A DNA stretch of 64,000 nucleotides from CAVVFX01 sp963747535. Its GTDB lineage: Bacteria; Acidobacteriota; Terriglobia; Bryobacterales; Bryobacteraceae. Position 1 is the first letter of the stretch. Each line of letters begins with the position of its first letter. Where the stretch lies: the NCBI GenBank assembly GCA_963747535.1, contig CAVVFX010000008.1, forward strand, positions 186,001-250,000, in the 5' to 3' direction. Shown here one piece after another: positions 25,606-35,905 of this stretch. The position numbers and the translations under genes are program-made. Below the pieces are notes generated by a model that saw only the letters and a program-made list of their open reading frames with translations, was not told where the DNA came from and searched no databases.

Positions 25606-27858
25606 ATGTCTCCTGTGCCATCCGCGCCGAAGGACAACAATCCCTCCGGGAGCATCTCCAGTCAGTCTCCGCCAACTCCAGACGAAGTGCGCACGGAACT
25701 CGCAAAGGTGCAGAGCTCTGACCCTTTCGTCCGCTCCGAACGCATAAAAAGGCTGCTCACATTCCTTGTGGAAAGCCTTCTGGCCGGAAACCAGGACTTT
25801 CTAAAAGAGTCCATAATCGGCGTGGAGGTTTTCGATCGGGCGCCAAGCTACGACTGTAAACAGGACCCGGTGGTGCGGGTGGAGATGCGCCGGCTCAGAA
25901 GCAAGCTGAGTGAGTACTACTTGCACGCGGGGAAATCAGACGCGTTGGTGATCTGGCTGGACAAGGGTAGTTACGTCCCTACTCTGTCAAAGCGCGCGGT
26001 CGATGTTCCAGCTCCGTCTTTCCCGGCAGCGCAATCAGCTCAGTTAGATTCGGAAGCGGGCGTGAAGGCTCCAGGAGAACCTAAGCTCCCGGATCTGGCG
26101 CCGCCAGCCAGGCACCGCGGTCCGCGTAACGCATGGATTGCGGCCGCTTCCGCGATTGTGTTGATCGCAGTCGTTTTGGGCATCTACTTCGTCAGGCTGG
26201 CCAAGTCGCCTCAAACATTCCGGGTGTTTCCTCTGGCAGGAAGTGCCGGCCTGGAAACCAGTCCGGCGTTTTCCCCCGACGGCAAGCAGGTGGCTTATTC
26301 GTGGGACGGAAATCGACAGAACTTCGATATTTATGTCAAAGCCATCGAAGGAGGCCTACCCCATCGGCTGACTGATAATGCTGCGCACGACATTGACCCT
26401 TCCTGGTCGCCGGACGGCAGCCAGATCGCGTTTCTTCGCGTCTTCCCGGCAATGACCGAGTTACTCGTCATTCCCTTCACCGGCGGCGTAGCAAAGGTCG
26501 TCGGCAGAGTGGCAACGTCGGTGAACCGTTGGCATCCCGAGGAACCGGAACAAAATGGGGCGGGAGGTCCGGTCTGGTCTCCCGACGGCTCCTACCTGCT
26601 GGTATCGGGATCCGCCAAGGAGAACGGTCCCTTGGGGATACTGAAATTCTATACGGACGGCCGTCAGGAACAAGTGACATATCCGAATCCGGGCGCCCAG
26701 GATTTCACTCCGAGGATTTCGCCGGACGGCGCTGCTATCGCCTTCACACGGAACTGGGGATCGGGCTCATTCGATTTGTACGTAATGCCCAGCCGCGGAG
26801 GAGAGCCTCGGAGACTCACGTTCGACGGACGTGAAATTCAGGGTTCGGCATGGCTCGACAACCGCAACATAATATTCAGCTCCAATCGCGAAGGGAATTT
26901 TCGGCTTTGGCAGATTTCCCGGTCTTCCGGCCGCCCTGTGCCTTTTTCCGCGGCCGGAAGACAACCTCAATGGCCCGCGATCTCGCGTGACGGCCGCTTG
27001 CTGGCTTTTGTCGAACCGGTAAACGACGCCAGCATCTGGCGGTTCGCGCTGGCGAAGAATGATCAGCCGGCGCCGGAACAATCTTTCATTTCTTCAGCGG
27101 GCAAAGATTACAGTCCCACGTACTCGCCAGACGGGAAGAAAATCGCGTTCGTTTCGGACCGCTCGGGAAGCACACAAATCTGGATATCGGATAGCGATGG
27201 TCTGAACGTCATGCAGCTTACCAACTTCAAAGGCTCGACACTGGGGTCGCCGCGCTGGTCTCCGGATAGCCGCCGGATTGTTTTAGACTGCGGCATGAAA
27301 AGCGACTCCTCGATTTGGTTAGTTGATTCGGACGGAAGTAATCTACACCGTTTGAACAACAGCACGGCATATGAATTTCTTCCGACGTGGTCTCGTGACG
27401 GGCGGTGGATCTATTTCTGTTCTTCGCGCAATGGCCGCAATGGCCTGTGGAAACAGGCTCCGGATTCAGGCCAATTGATTGAGGTCGCACAGGACTTTTT
27501 CTTTGATGTCACGGAATCGCCCGACGGCCGGATGTTGTATGCGCAGCGCCAACACGGAGGAATCTGGCAGGTTCCGGCTGAGGGCGGCACACCCGTTGCG
27601 ATCCCCGAACTTGCCGGCGTCTACCCCGCCCGCTACTGGGCGCTCGCGGGAGATACGCTTTACTTCGTGCACCAACAGCAATTGCCGCATAAACTCGAAG
27701 CTTTCAATCTGGTAACCCGCAAATTCCAGACACTGGCAACCCTTTCCAGCGAACTGATGGTCGGGACCTCCGGTCTGTCGGTCAGCCCCAAAGGAGATTG
27801 GCTTCTTGTGGTCCAAAGAGATCAGCGAAGAAGCACCATAATGTTACAGGAACGATGA
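25606..27858 (+). CDS. DNA-binding-domain / PD40 beta-propeller membrane protein (paralogue 1)
   Basis: A 750-residue protein. Residues about 25-125 form a transcription-regulator-like domain (SDPFVRSERIKRLLTFLVES, LKESIIGVEVFDRAPSYDCK, DPVVRVEMRRLRSKLSEYYL, WLDKGSYVPTL), commonly fused to TPR, cyclase or propeller domains in Acidobacteria. One membrane helix follows (WIAAASAIVLIAVVLGIYFV), then a TolB/PD40 propeller with repeated SPDG motifs to the end. This suggests a CadC-like one-component sensor: cytosolic DNA-binding part, periplasmic sensing propeller. The ATG at 25606 matches the start of its paralogue at 38155. It points toward the giant-protein operon and shares a terminator with it. 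Confidence 0.8.
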   Translation: MSPVPSAPKDNNPSGSISSQSPPTPDEVRTELAKVQSSDPFVRSERIKRLLTFLVESLLAGNQDFLKESIIGVEVFDRAPSYDCKQDPVVRVEMRRLRSKLSEYYLHAGKSDALVIWLDKGSYVPTLSKRAVDVPAPSFPAAQSAQLDSEAGVKAPGEPKLPDLAPPARHRGPRNAWIAAASAIVLIAVVLGIYFVRLAKSPQTFRVFPLAGSAGLETSPAFSPDGKQVAYSWDGNRQNFDIYVKAIEGGLPHRLTDNAAHDIDPSWSPDGSQIAFLRVFPAMTELLVIPFTGGVAKVVGRVATSVNRWHPEEPEQNGAGGPVWSPDGSYLLVSGSAKENGPLGILKFYTDGRQEQVTYPNPGAQDFTPRISPDGAAIAFTRNWGSGSFDLYVMPSRGGEPRRLTFDGREIQGSAWLDNRNIIFSSNREGNFRLWQISRSSGRPVPFSAAGRQPQWPAISRDGRLLAFVEPVNDASIWRFALAKNDQPAPEQSFISSAGKDYSPTYSPDGKKIAFVSDRSGSTQIWISDSDGLNVMQLTNFKGSTLGSPRWSPDSRRIVLDCGMKSDSSIWLVDSDGSNLHRLNNSTAYEFLPTWSRDGRWIYFCSSRNGRNGLWKQAPDSGQLIEVAQDFFFDVTESPDGRMLYAQRQHGGIWQVPAEGGTPVAIPELAGVYPARYWALAGDTLYFVHQQQLPHKLEAFNLVTRKFQTLATLSSELMVGTSGLSVSPKGDWLLVVQRDQRRSTIMLQER

Positions 27859-27863
27859 AACGC

Positions 27864-27911
27864 GAATCGCGCTGGAGCCAGGACAAGCGTCCCGGGCTCC
27901 AGCGCGAATTC
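27864..27911. terminator. Bidirectional stem-loop between convergent genes
   Basis: Perfect 12-bp inverted repeat CGCGCTGGAGCC (27868-27879) and GGCTCCAGCGCG (27895-27906), extendable with one bulge to GAAT/AATTC, with a 15-nt loop. It lies between the stop of the propeller gene and the stop of the convergent giant FG-GAP gene, so it can serve both. Confidence 0.65.
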
Positions 27912-27920
27912 GCCGCAAAG

Positions 27921-30900
27921 CTACTGCACCGAGACCGGAAGCATCGACGTACCTTGGCCGGAAAGCAGTTTGGCGTACAGGTTATGCGTCCCAGCAGTAG
28001 TCGGCGTCCAGTCGAACCAGGCGTAGGTTCCCTGGCCGTTGTTGTCGCCGGGATGCACGAGCTGACTGGCGATTGCCGGTGCACCGGTAGAAGGATCTCC
28101 GTCGAACAAGAGCAGAGTTTCTCCATCCGGGTGAGGCGCCAAGCTGAAAACTCCGACCCGAATCCGGATGGGCTGGTTCACCTTGGCCGCCAGGTTTCCA
28201 CCGGCCAGGTTATTTTGGCTGTTAAGCTGTCCCGTGACGGGGTCGAGGGCTTGTACGGAGTCCGCGGCGAGAGAATCAGCGGGTTGTCCTTTGTCCGGCG
28301 CGATCTGGGTCGGCGCGTTTTGGACGTCGAACCGGAAATACCCTTCGTCATTCTGCCCCGGGTTCAGAGGAGTGACCGTGCCTCCGCCCGTGTAAGTTCC
28401 CGGCACATCGGTGGTGCCATTCAACGTGAAGCTCGTGTCGCTCACATAAGTAGCCTGGAAGATATTCCGCGTGGTCTGCGGAAACTTCAGGCCGGGAGCG
28501 CCGAGAGTGATGTAATCGCCGGTGTGCAGTCCGTGCGGCCCGACGGTCATGATGGTGATCGGGCCGGCATTGGTGATGCTCTGGATGGCCACCGGCGCTC
28601 CGTCCAAACCGTAAAGCTCAGTGGGATTCGACGGCTGAAGAACCACGTAGATGCGGTAGGCGCCCGTACCGCCAGCGTTGGCAGGGCCCGAGCCGGTGGT
28701 GTTCCAATTGATGAATACCGGAGTGTTGAGACACCCGGTGGCTCCCGGATCGTCTATGCCGGCGATACAAGTGAACTGAAGCGGGTTGAGGTGAGAGATG
28801 GTGGTCTGGCCGATATCAGTGCGTGCGGAAGCCGGACAGAGCTGGCCGCCGAGCACGCCCGCATTGATTGGCGAAGTGCAGATCTCGTTGTCGGTACTGC
28901 TGTCGTACGGGATCTTCTGGAACTTGACCGTGATGTTGTCGGAGCCCTGTGCGGTGCTCTCGTTATAAACACGGGCCTCGATCCGCACCTGGTCACCATC
29001 CACTGCGGCATTGCGCATCAGCTCGTAGGTTTTGGTTAGGGGATTCTGCGCGGCCTTGCGGAAGAACATTCCGCGCATCTGCTTGCGCGTCGAGACGACG
29101 TTCGGCTGCCATCCGGCAGGGGTCGAAGACGTTGGCGTAAAACGGTAAGACAGGTTCAACGCCGGGTCGGGGCTGTGCCCGAAGGTCGAGGCCCAGAAGT
29201 TGGCGCCGCTTCCGCTAACCGAAGGATTGGGCGCGGCAAAACTCATCTTGAACGTACCGTCCCTGGTGATATAGACGAGCGGGTTGAATGAGTACGCCTG
29301 GCTGTGATCCCCCGCTGCCTTGTTCAAGGCTACGCTGGTCTCGGTGGTGGTAGTGGTGTCGCTGGTTTGGGTGTTGGCCCAACTGGAGTTGTTGCTGAAC
29401 TCGAGTGAGCCCGAAGCCCGCACCTCGCCGCTAAACCCTCCGACTTCCGCCGATGCTTTGAAGCCGACCGAGATATCCAGGCTGGAGCTGAGTTCGCGAC
29501 CGTACTCGACGGTGTGACCGCTGCCACCTGCCGTGCTGAGATCGAGCTGCTGCGTGCCGCTGGTTCCATCAAATGTCCATTGGCTCATGGGAACGATCGG
29601 CGCCGTGACCGTCTTGCCGTCCGCATCCTTGTAAGATCCCAAATCCGGAGGGTTGTTCGAGCCGGCGTTAAACCTTTGTGGATAAGTCAGGATGTTGCCG
29701 TTCTCGTGAATGGGCTGATACCAATCGAATCCCCGCCCTCCGCCGTTGTAAGGTATGGTCGGGCCGGGAAGGACAACGTCATAGAAGTTATTCAACTGAG
29801 GATTCGACTGAGTAATTCCGTACATACGAAAGCGCCAGATATCGATGGTCTGAAGGCGGCCATAGAGGTAATCATCGCTGTCCGTCTTGGAAGTGATGGT
29901 GAAGGTCCGGGAGCCGTATTGCGAGTTATAACTGTTCTGATTCTGGTTATACACGGAGCTGCCTTTCTTGGTGATGTCGGCCGATATCTCCGCGCTGGCA
30001 GAGCCGATCAAAAAGTTCTTGCTGTATCCAAACGTGGCTCCCGCCGAAACCGCGGTCGATGTGCCATTCGACCAATTGACCTGGTCGGCACTCTGGCTGG
30101 AGGATGACGTGCCCGTCTTGTAGGAGAAGGTGACGGCGTTGCTGCCGGTGTTGCTGACGTTCACCATTTGCGTGCCGTCCCAGAAGGAATGCTTGGGCGG
30201 TTCCTCGAGTATGTAATCCGTCGACACTGCGTTTTGGACCGTGATGTGCGCGGGCGCTCCGAGAAATACTGACTTGCCGTCCACGTCCGCGGCGAGGACG
30301 GGAACACGGTAGAGGTTGTCTACCGGACCCGTTTCGAAACTGCGGAGACTGGCGAAGGTGAGTCCCGAGGAGCTTACGGCAATCGTCCGAATCCAGTACG
30401 CACCTTTGGACACGCCCCATGGCGTCCATGCGCTCACTACCAGGGAGGCGGTAGGTGTTGGGCCATCTTTCCCTCTGAACCCACCGGCAGCGAGCGAGAA
30501 CAGGTAAGTCGGAGTGGCCTGCCATGCCGGGTCTGTCTTGGCATAAGCGGTGCTCCCGATGGGAGTCAGGGTCTTGAGGTCGGAGGATACCGAGAACAAC
30601 TGAATGTCGATTGCCTGTTTGGCGGAGTCGTTCCAAGCTATCGCAACCTGTTTCTGTCCGAAATTGATGTTCTTAGTGGGGTCGAAGAGGAACTGGCCGG
30701 CCGCAACCTGAACTTTCGTTCCATTACCTCCCGGCATGGCGGGCAGGTTGTACATGACGGTGGGTTGTGGACTTCCCTTTAACGTCCAGATAGCCAAGGT
30801 AGGATTGTTTCCCACGTTGTAGCCGACTGCCAGTTCATCCACGCCGTCGCCATTGAAATCCCCGGCCTGGAGAGATAGGGAGCCATAACCCCCGCCGTAG

Positions 30901-31790
30901 TAAACACAAATAGTTTTGTTCAGATCTTGCAACGACCCGCCGCCATGCCCGTCGGATGTATAACCGATTTGCGCGACGCAGAGATACTGCTGACCGAGAT
31001 ATCCAAAGGCAATCTCGTTTTTGCCGTCACCGTTGAAATCGCCGATGGCAACCGCGACCGAGACATCCGGATAGATCTGAGAGAATCCATATCCGCGATC
31101 GTTAACGTTGAGTGTGGCTTCCGACACTACCGGATTCTGGGGAGTCCAGTTCGCGTAATTGAGCACCGCCAGTTTGTATTCATTTGGAACACTGGTTTGT
31201 GACTGATATACGACGGCAACCTCGTCATGATAGTTGTCGTTCGAGTCGAGAGCTTGGTCGAGATCGCCGGTGGCCACGGCAACCTGGTCGGCGGTAGAAC
31301 TCCCACTCGAGGGCGATCTGTCGCGCAAATCGGTACCGATGATAAGGGGACTATCGGACCCCCTCTCGTGAAGGTCAGTATCAAAAAGCCTCATTTGCAT
31401 TTGCGAGGTTCCCGGCACGCGTTGCACCCATGCTACCGAGGCGCGTCCCGGGTCCAGCATGCGGCCGGACGCCGCGGCGATCGAGTTGTGATTTCCGTAG
31501 ACCTTCAACGAGCTCGCATCCGCCAGGCTGAGATCGGAGCTTTTGTTCGTTCTATAGAACCTGGTAACGATATCGCCCTTGCCGTTCCCGTCCGGCGAGA
31601 ACGAGAAGACTTCGTCATCGGGAAACAACGTCATCTTATCTGTCGACCCGATCGGATTGGTAGCTCCGGGGCGAGGACCCGACTGGGCGTTCAACTTACT
31701 GCTCAGTAACAACCCTCCGGCGAGAAGGATCAAGCCGAAGGAAGATGCACGAGTTGCCGTGTTTTTTCGCTTTTCATTAAGATTGTGCAT
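27921..31790 (-). CDS. Giant secreted FG-GAP propeller protein with Ser/Thr-rich beta region
   Basis: 1289 residues. Signal peptide (FGLILLAGGLLLSSKLNAQ). Residues about 40-540 look like an FG-GAP/VCBS integrin-alpha-type propeller with calcium loops DFNGDGKNEIAFGY and DFNGDGVDELAVGY. Residues about 545-870 are beta-rich with two Ser/Thr-rich, alternating segments (SKNFLIGSASAEISADITKK and SSLDISVGFKASAEVGGFSG followed by TQTSDTTTTTETSVALN). Residues about 900-1289 look like Ig-type beta domains. The central region is reminiscent of the insertion hairpins of aerolysin-like beta-pore-forming proteins, but this is pattern resemblance only. It is the second gene of an operon, 48 bp after the Tat-exported giant gene. 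No family assignment is possible by eye. Confidence 0.7.
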   Translation of the reverse strand: MHNLNEKRKNTATRASSFGLILLAGGLLLSSKLNAQSGPRPGATNPIGSTDKMTLFPDDEVFSFSPDGNGKGDIVTRFYRTNKSSDLSLADASSLKVYGNHNSIAAASGRMLDPGRASVAWVQRVPGTSQMQMRLFDTDLHERGSDSPLIIGTDLRDRSPSSGSSTADQVAVATGDLDQALDSNDNYHDEVAVVYQSQTSVPNEYKLAVLNYANWTPQNPVVSEATLNVNDRGYGFSQIYPDVSVAVAIGDFNGDGKNEIAFGYLGQQYLCVAQIGYTSDGHGGGSLQDLNKTICVYYGGGYGSLSLQAGDFNGDGVDELAVGYNVGNNPTLAIWTLKGSPQPTVMYNLPAMPGGNGTKVQVAAGQFLFDPTKNINFGQKQVAIAWNDSAKQAIDIQLFSVSSDLKTLTPIGSTAYAKTDPAWQATPTYLFSLAAGGFRGKDGPTPTASLVVSAWTPWGVSKGAYWIRTIAVSSSGLTFASLRSFETGPVDNLYRVPVLAADVDGKSVFLGAPAHITVQNAVSTDYILEEPPKHSFWDGTQMVNVSNTGSNAVTFSYKTGTSSSSQSADQVNWSNGTSTAVSAGATFGYSKNFLIGSASAEISADITKKGSSVYNQNQNSYNSQYGSRTFTITSKTDSDDYLYGRLQTIDIWRFRMYGITQSNPQLNNFYDVVLPGPTIPYNGGGRGFDWYQPIHENGNILTYPQRFNAGSNNPPDLGSYKDADGKTVTAPIVPMSQWTFDGTSGTQQLDLSTAGGSGHTVEYGRELSSSLDISVGFKASAEVGGFSGEVRASGSLEFSNNSSWANTQTSDTTTTTETSVALNKAAGDHSQAYSFNPLVYITRDGTFKMSFAAPNPSVSGSGANFWASTFGHSPDPALNLSYRFTPTSSTPAGWQPNVVSTRKQMRGMFFRKAAQNPLTKTYELMRNAAVDGDQVRIEARVYNESTAQGSDNITVKFQKIPYDSSTDNEICTSPINAGVLGGQLCPASARTDIGQTTISHLNPLQFTCIAGIDDPGATGCLNTPVFINWNTTGSGPANAGGTGAYRIYVVLQPSNPTELYGLDGAPVAIQSITNAGPITIMTVGPHGLHTGDYITLGAPGLKFPQTTRNIFQATYVSDTSFTLNGTTDVPGTYTGGGTVTPLNPGQNDEGYFRFDVQNAPTQIAPDKGQPADSLAADSVQALDPVTGQLNSQNNLAGGNLAAKVNQPIRIRVGVFSLAPHPDGETLLLFDGDPSTGAPAIASQLVHPGDNNGQGTYAWFDWTPTTAGTHNLYAKLLSGQGTSMLPVSVQ

Positions 31791-31838
31791 ACTTAAGTTT
31801 TCCTTTCAAGTGCTGGAGATGAGTAGGTGACTAATTCA

Positions 31839-34800
31839 CTAGGAGGCGTTATCGATCGCCAGTGCCAAACTGTCGGCCGTCGTGGGCAGCACAAAATCGC
31901 TTATCACGACGATGGCTTTTACGATGGGACCCCCGTTGACCCCCTGTTTGATCTGGTAGGCGAACGAGTTAATCAGGTTCTCCGCGAGTGTCATGTAGTT
32001 GGGATCGGAGAATTTCTCCGGATAGCTGAAGCCCCACCACATCGAGATGACCCCCATGAGCCCGCCGTAATAAAAGTCCAAGGTAGGGGTGACTTTGCTA
32101 ATGGCCGGGGAGTCCTCTTCGTCCCATGTCGCGACCGCGGCGGCGACACCGCTGATAATCAGAGGGATCGTCTGCAGGCCGAGAAATATGCCGACTTCGG
32201 GAGCGTCGACGGTGACGGGAACGCTCGTAACCACGTTCAATATCCAGGACAACGTTCCAAACCCCAGGTCAGTGAGCCCGAGGAAGTCATTTGGCTGGGC
32301 GCCCAATCCGTCCGCTGTGGCATCGACAATGGCGCCGAATATGCCTGCGATGAGGGTGGCCCTCTGCAGGAACGTGGTCGATCCCACGAGTTGCGTCCGG
32401 CTGGATGAATCCAGACCGCCGGCTTTGGAGATGATAGCGACAGGCACCGCGACGATCCAGGAGATCAGATCGACAAACGACATTGAGCCGCCGAAAATGT
32501 CGGACAGAACCGGAATGTGAACTTGCTGTGTAAGTAGCGAGAGAATTCCGTTCACGAATTGGATCAGGCTGTTCACCAGGAATTCGATCGCGAGATCGGT
32601 TGCCTGAAGGATCAGTTTGGCCAGGTCCTTGGCCACTTCGAGCAGGATGTTGAGAATCGCGCCGAAGGACTGCTGCACGAATTTCGTGGGATTCACCAGT
32701 AATTGGTTGAACGCCGATTGGAATACCTGTCCTTGGGCGCTCAGATCGCCGCTGATGCTGCCGATCGCCGAACCAATGTCCGTCGACAGTTGCTTCCACA
32801 GGGTGGTGAGATTGGTTGGGTCGGCTGTCAGCGCTCCGGTGGTGATAGTGGCCTGACTGGCGTTCTGCGTCAATTTGCTCTTGATCATTCCCGACTGGCT
32901 ATAGGAACCGCCGGAGAAGACAGCCGTGGGATCGTTATTGTTGGTTTTGCTCTGCTGAATGGACTGTGTCGACATACCGCCGATCTGCTGTTGAATGCTG
33001 GTGATGGCGCTGGTGATGGCGTTCTCCGCCTTCTGAAAGTCGGCGTGCAGCGCTGCGAGGCCCGGTTGGACCACGTTGTTGACCATGTCCTGGAATGCGC
33101 CGCTGGGACCCGCGAGCTGATTGAGCGTTGCCGCGATTTGTTCCTTATACTCCTTGATGGTTGCCCAGTCGAACAGATAGCTGAGCCATTCGACGGCCTT
33201 CTCGATAGAGCCCAGCACGGATTTGAAGAACGCGCCCAGCGTGGTGATGGCATCCTCAAAGGATTGGACCACCAGGTTGAAGACTTTCCCCGCCGCCGTT
33301 TCGATGTAGTGTGCGGCCGACGCGGCGTCGTTGGCGATGGTCACGGTAAGCTTCGCGATAGCGTCCGCGCCCTTGGTGACGTCGTTCACGAGATCGCTGA
33401 AACTGAAGCCCAGCAACCCGTTTGTTGCCGCCGATACCGGCGGCTGTTGCCACGGGCCGACGTTCAATCCACCAGTCGGACTGAAAGTGGCAGTGAAGTT
33501 CTGTGCGCCCGCTCCCAGGAACGGCCGGTTGGCTAGCGCCGCGACCTGCTGGTAAAGCATGTTGGGAGAGCTCGAGGGATAAGCCATGTAGGTGTCGGAC
33601 GCCATGGTCCCCAGCAGCCGCTTCCGGCCTTGACGCTTCTTGGCGCGGATCTGGTCAGCGGCCCAACGGGCTCGCGCCACCGCGGCACTCTGCATTGCCG
33701 GACTGCTCACGCCCGCCGAGACACCGCCGCCGATCGTATTCTGAATGGTGGCGACAACCTGGCTGGCAGCGACGCCGCTCGGCAGCAATGCCGCACCGCT
33801 GTACGTAGTGGCGGCGGAAACCGTCGCCGGCGTGGAGTTGTGGATATCCTGGCTTGTCTGGTAATCGGGATAGATGACGATAGCTTCCTGGCGATCCATG
33901 AAGCTGCCCCAGATGTACAATGCGGGATTTGAAATGTCGCCGGCGACGCAGGTAACGTCGATTTCGCCGGTAGCATCGGTCTGCAGCCACGCCGCGTTTC
34001 CGTTGTTATCGATGTTGTAGTTGGTGCCGCCGCTGGTGATCGTCACGGCAGCCGAACTCCACACCTTGACGCTCTTGAAGGCTCTGGGATTCTTGTTGGG
34101 ATCCACGAGCAGCAGGCGCGTCCGATAGGTGGGTGAGCTCGGCGTCTGATTGACGGACTGATTGTCGGGCATGAGGCGGCTCTCGCAGAAGAATCCGTGG
34201 AGCTGCGTCGCCATATCGATTCCGGCGATGTAGTAGACACTTGCCGATCCACCGGGTACCGTGTTCGAGTACAGGACGATGCACAGCCCGTTCTCCACAC
34301 CTGCGATCTGGGCGAAGCCCTGCGGAGCCTTGTATTGCAGGAACTCCGCGCCTTGCGTGTCAAGCTGGACCGCAAAAATCAGCCCTTCGCTCGAACAACT
34401 GCTATAGGCAATTCCGTCCTCGATGAACAGATCCTCCCCAAGCGGTCCGGGAAGCGTAACCTGCCACGCCATTTGCCCTTTCACTACGTCAATGGCGTTC
34501 AAGTTGCCGGAGGGGTCGGTAAAGTACAGGAATCCGTTGTAAGCCAAGGCTGGCGAAGGCGGCACATTCTTGAGGGGTACCGTCCAGCCCACCGGCGAAC
34601 CATCGACCGCGTTATACGCCGTCACATGTTGCTGGTTCAGGATATAGACGTAGTTGCCGTCGGTTGTGGCCCGCTTGCTATAGTGCGGATCGGGGGTGGT
34701 GATACCCCAGGCGAGACTGGCGCCCTGCTGGCCCACGTTCATGCAGATGACGTCGTAGTTGGTGAAGATCATGATCTGGCCTGGCCCACCCTGAGTCAGC

Positions 34801-35459
34801 CAGGTGCCGCTGATGCTCTTCGCTTTGGTCGGCGCTTGCCACACCGGTGTGATTGGCTGCTGGCCATCGAGCGTGCCGACCTGAACCGCCATGAGGTCCC
34901 CGGACGATCCCACGAACAGAACCAGGTTGTTCCAGACGAGAAGATTACTGGCCACCCCTTCGGGCGGTATGAGTAATCCGATATTGAGAAATTCATAAGG
35001 ATTGACCGCGCAGATTGAGCCGTCTGAACCCGGCGAGAGGATGAATTCGTTGTAACCTACCCCGGGACCGAGCTGTGCCCCGTCCGGGAACGGCACGCTC
35101 CCATTCGTCGCACCGTTGTGCACATCCATCGCATAGACGTAACCACCCGTGCCATCCGCGCCCGGGTTGCCCGCGTACACCAGGGCCGCAATTCCCTTGT
35201 AGTACATAGGCTGATAGCCGGCGGCCGGCGTTATGTTGAGCATCGTGCTCCATACCGTTTCCGGGCTCTGTCCGGAAGCCAGCTCAGTTAAGGGCGCAGC
35301 CGGCGGCGGGGTATTCGCCTTGGCGCGAGGGGCCAACAGTCCGGCGCCGAGTCCGCCGGCCAAGGTCTGGAGCAGACCGCGGCGCGTCATTCCTTTGCGG
35401 CCAACTTTCGTCGTCGCATCAATTGCACTGATTGCTCGTGTTGATTCTGGAGAGTTCAT
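31839..35459 (-). CDS. Giant Tat-exported protein: PQQ-like propeller plus long hydrophobic helical region
   Basis: 1206 residues. The N-terminus carries a twin-arginine signal (MTRRGLLQTLAGGLGAGLLA). Residues about 60-430 are a PQQ/YVTN-like beta-propeller (GGYVYAMDVHNGATN, ALAYNGFLYFTDPSGNLNAI). A beta domain follows to about 545. The rest is helical: RARWAADQIRAKKRQGRKR, long amphipathic helices (FQKAENAITSAITSIQQQIG) and strongly hydrophobic stretches (LVNSLIQFVNGILSLL, FVDLISWIVAVPVAII, LGLQTIPLIISGVAAAVATW) that could enter a membrane. First gene of a two-gene operon. No known family recognised. The start at 35459 fits the Tat signal. Confidence 0.7.
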   Translation of the reverse strand: MNSPESTRAISAIDATTKVGRKGMTRRGLLQTLAGGLGAGLLAPRAKANTPPPAAPLTELASGQSPETVWSTMLNITPAAGYQPMYYKGIAALVYAGNPGADGTGGYVYAMDVHNGATNGSVPFPDGAQLGPGVGYNEFILSPGSDGSICAVNPYEFLNIGLLIPPEGVASNLLVWNNLVLFVGSSGDLMAVQVGTLDGQQPITPVWQAPTKAKSISGTWLTQGGPGQIMIFTNYDVICMNVGQQGASLAWGITTPDPHYSKRATTDGNYVYILNQQHVTAYNAVDGSPVGWTVPLKNVPPSPALAYNGFLYFTDPSGNLNAIDVVKGQMAWQVTLPGPLGEDLFIEDGIAYSSCSSEGLIFAVQLDTQGAEFLQYKAPQGFAQIAGVENGLCIVLYSNTVPGGSASVYYIAGIDMATQLHGFFCESRLMPDNQSVNQTPSSPTYRTRLLLVDPNKNPRAFKSVKVWSSAAVTITSGGTNYNIDNNGNAAWLQTDATGEIDVTCVAGDISNPALYIWGSFMDRQEAIVIYPDYQTSQDIHNSTPATVSAATTYSGAALLPSGVAASQVVATIQNTIGGGVSAGVSSPAMQSAAVARARWAADQIRAKKRQGRKRLLGTMASDTYMAYPSSSPNMLYQQVAALANRPFLGAGAQNFTATFSPTGGLNVGPWQQPPVSAATNGLLGFSFSDLVNDVTKGADAIAKLTVTIANDAASAAHYIETAAGKVFNLVVQSFEDAITTLGAFFKSVLGSIEKAVEWLSYLFDWATIKEYKEQIAATLNQLAGPSGAFQDMVNNVVQPGLAALHADFQKAENAITSAITSIQQQIGGMSTQSIQQSKTNNNDPTAVFSGGSYSQSGMIKSKLTQNASQATITTGALTADPTNLTTLWKQLSTDIGSAIGSISGDLSAQGQVFQSAFNQLLVNPTKFVQQSFGAILNILLEVAKDLAKLILQATDLAIEFLVNSLIQFVNGILSLLTQQVHIPVLSDIFGGSMSFVDLISWIVAVPVAIISKAGGLDSSSRTQLVGSTTFLQRATLIAGIFGAIVDATADGLGAQPNDFLGLTDLGFGTLSWILNVVTSVPVTVDAPEVGIFLGLQTIPLIISGVAAAVATWDEEDSPAISKVTPTLDFYYGGLMGVISMWWGFSYPEKFSDPNYMTLAENLINSFAYQIKQGVNGGPIVKAIVVISDFVLPTTADSLALAIDNAS

Positions 35460-35716
35460 GGTTCGTTGTCCTTCCTAATCTCGTCTGAGCGCTGAAGAGA
35501 CACACGTCTCCTCATGCGGCTGAAAAGTCGTTCAGGTTCGTCCCGTCGGGATCACCGGACGGGACAGATTCGCTGCGGTCGCCCCGGCTGTCGGTAGAGC
35601 GTTACTCCTCGATCTCTTCGGAGAGGTTGAGAGCCGAACTTTCGCGATCCTGGTACACTTCCGCCGCCCATTTCATAGCGGGGGGTTCTTGTTTCGAGAT
35701 TCTCAACCGCGAGGCT

Positions 35717-35862
35717 CATTTCGTCTTTGCCTTCCAAGAAAAAGTTATCAGGCCAAAGACTGCTCTGACAGGTAAGAAAGCGTAGGAATGCCGTATCACT
35801 CCTTCGCTTCAGCATCAGGTCGAGCTGCTAGATGAGGTTGTATACCCCAGCGCAAGTCATTG
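35717..35862 (-). promoter_or_regulatory. Promoter/leader block shared with the GH28 operon
   Basis: On the minus strand this block has CAATGACTT..GCTGGGGTAT (35862 downward), an 18-nt element TCCTACGCTTTCTTACCT (35770-35787), a T-rich TTTTTCTTGGAAGGCAAA and an ATG at 35719. The same parts in the same order and nearly the same spacing lie at 44984-45148 ahead of the GH28 gene. Here the ATG opens a 55-codon frame of unknown meaning (MSLAVENLETRTPRYEMG...) before the giant Tat gene. The remaining 35460-35716 stretch holds no other gene. Confidence 0.55.
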
Positions 35863-35905
35863 AATGATGAAGGAGAGGAGGGGTGAGAACAGAGGATTCG
35901 GAGGA

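Noticed and set aside
27798..29039. Long open frame on the plus strand opposite the FG-GAP giant gene
   Set aside because: It is a shadow of the minus-strand gene: no family pattern, and the minus frame has clear signal, calcium loops and Ig-like strands.
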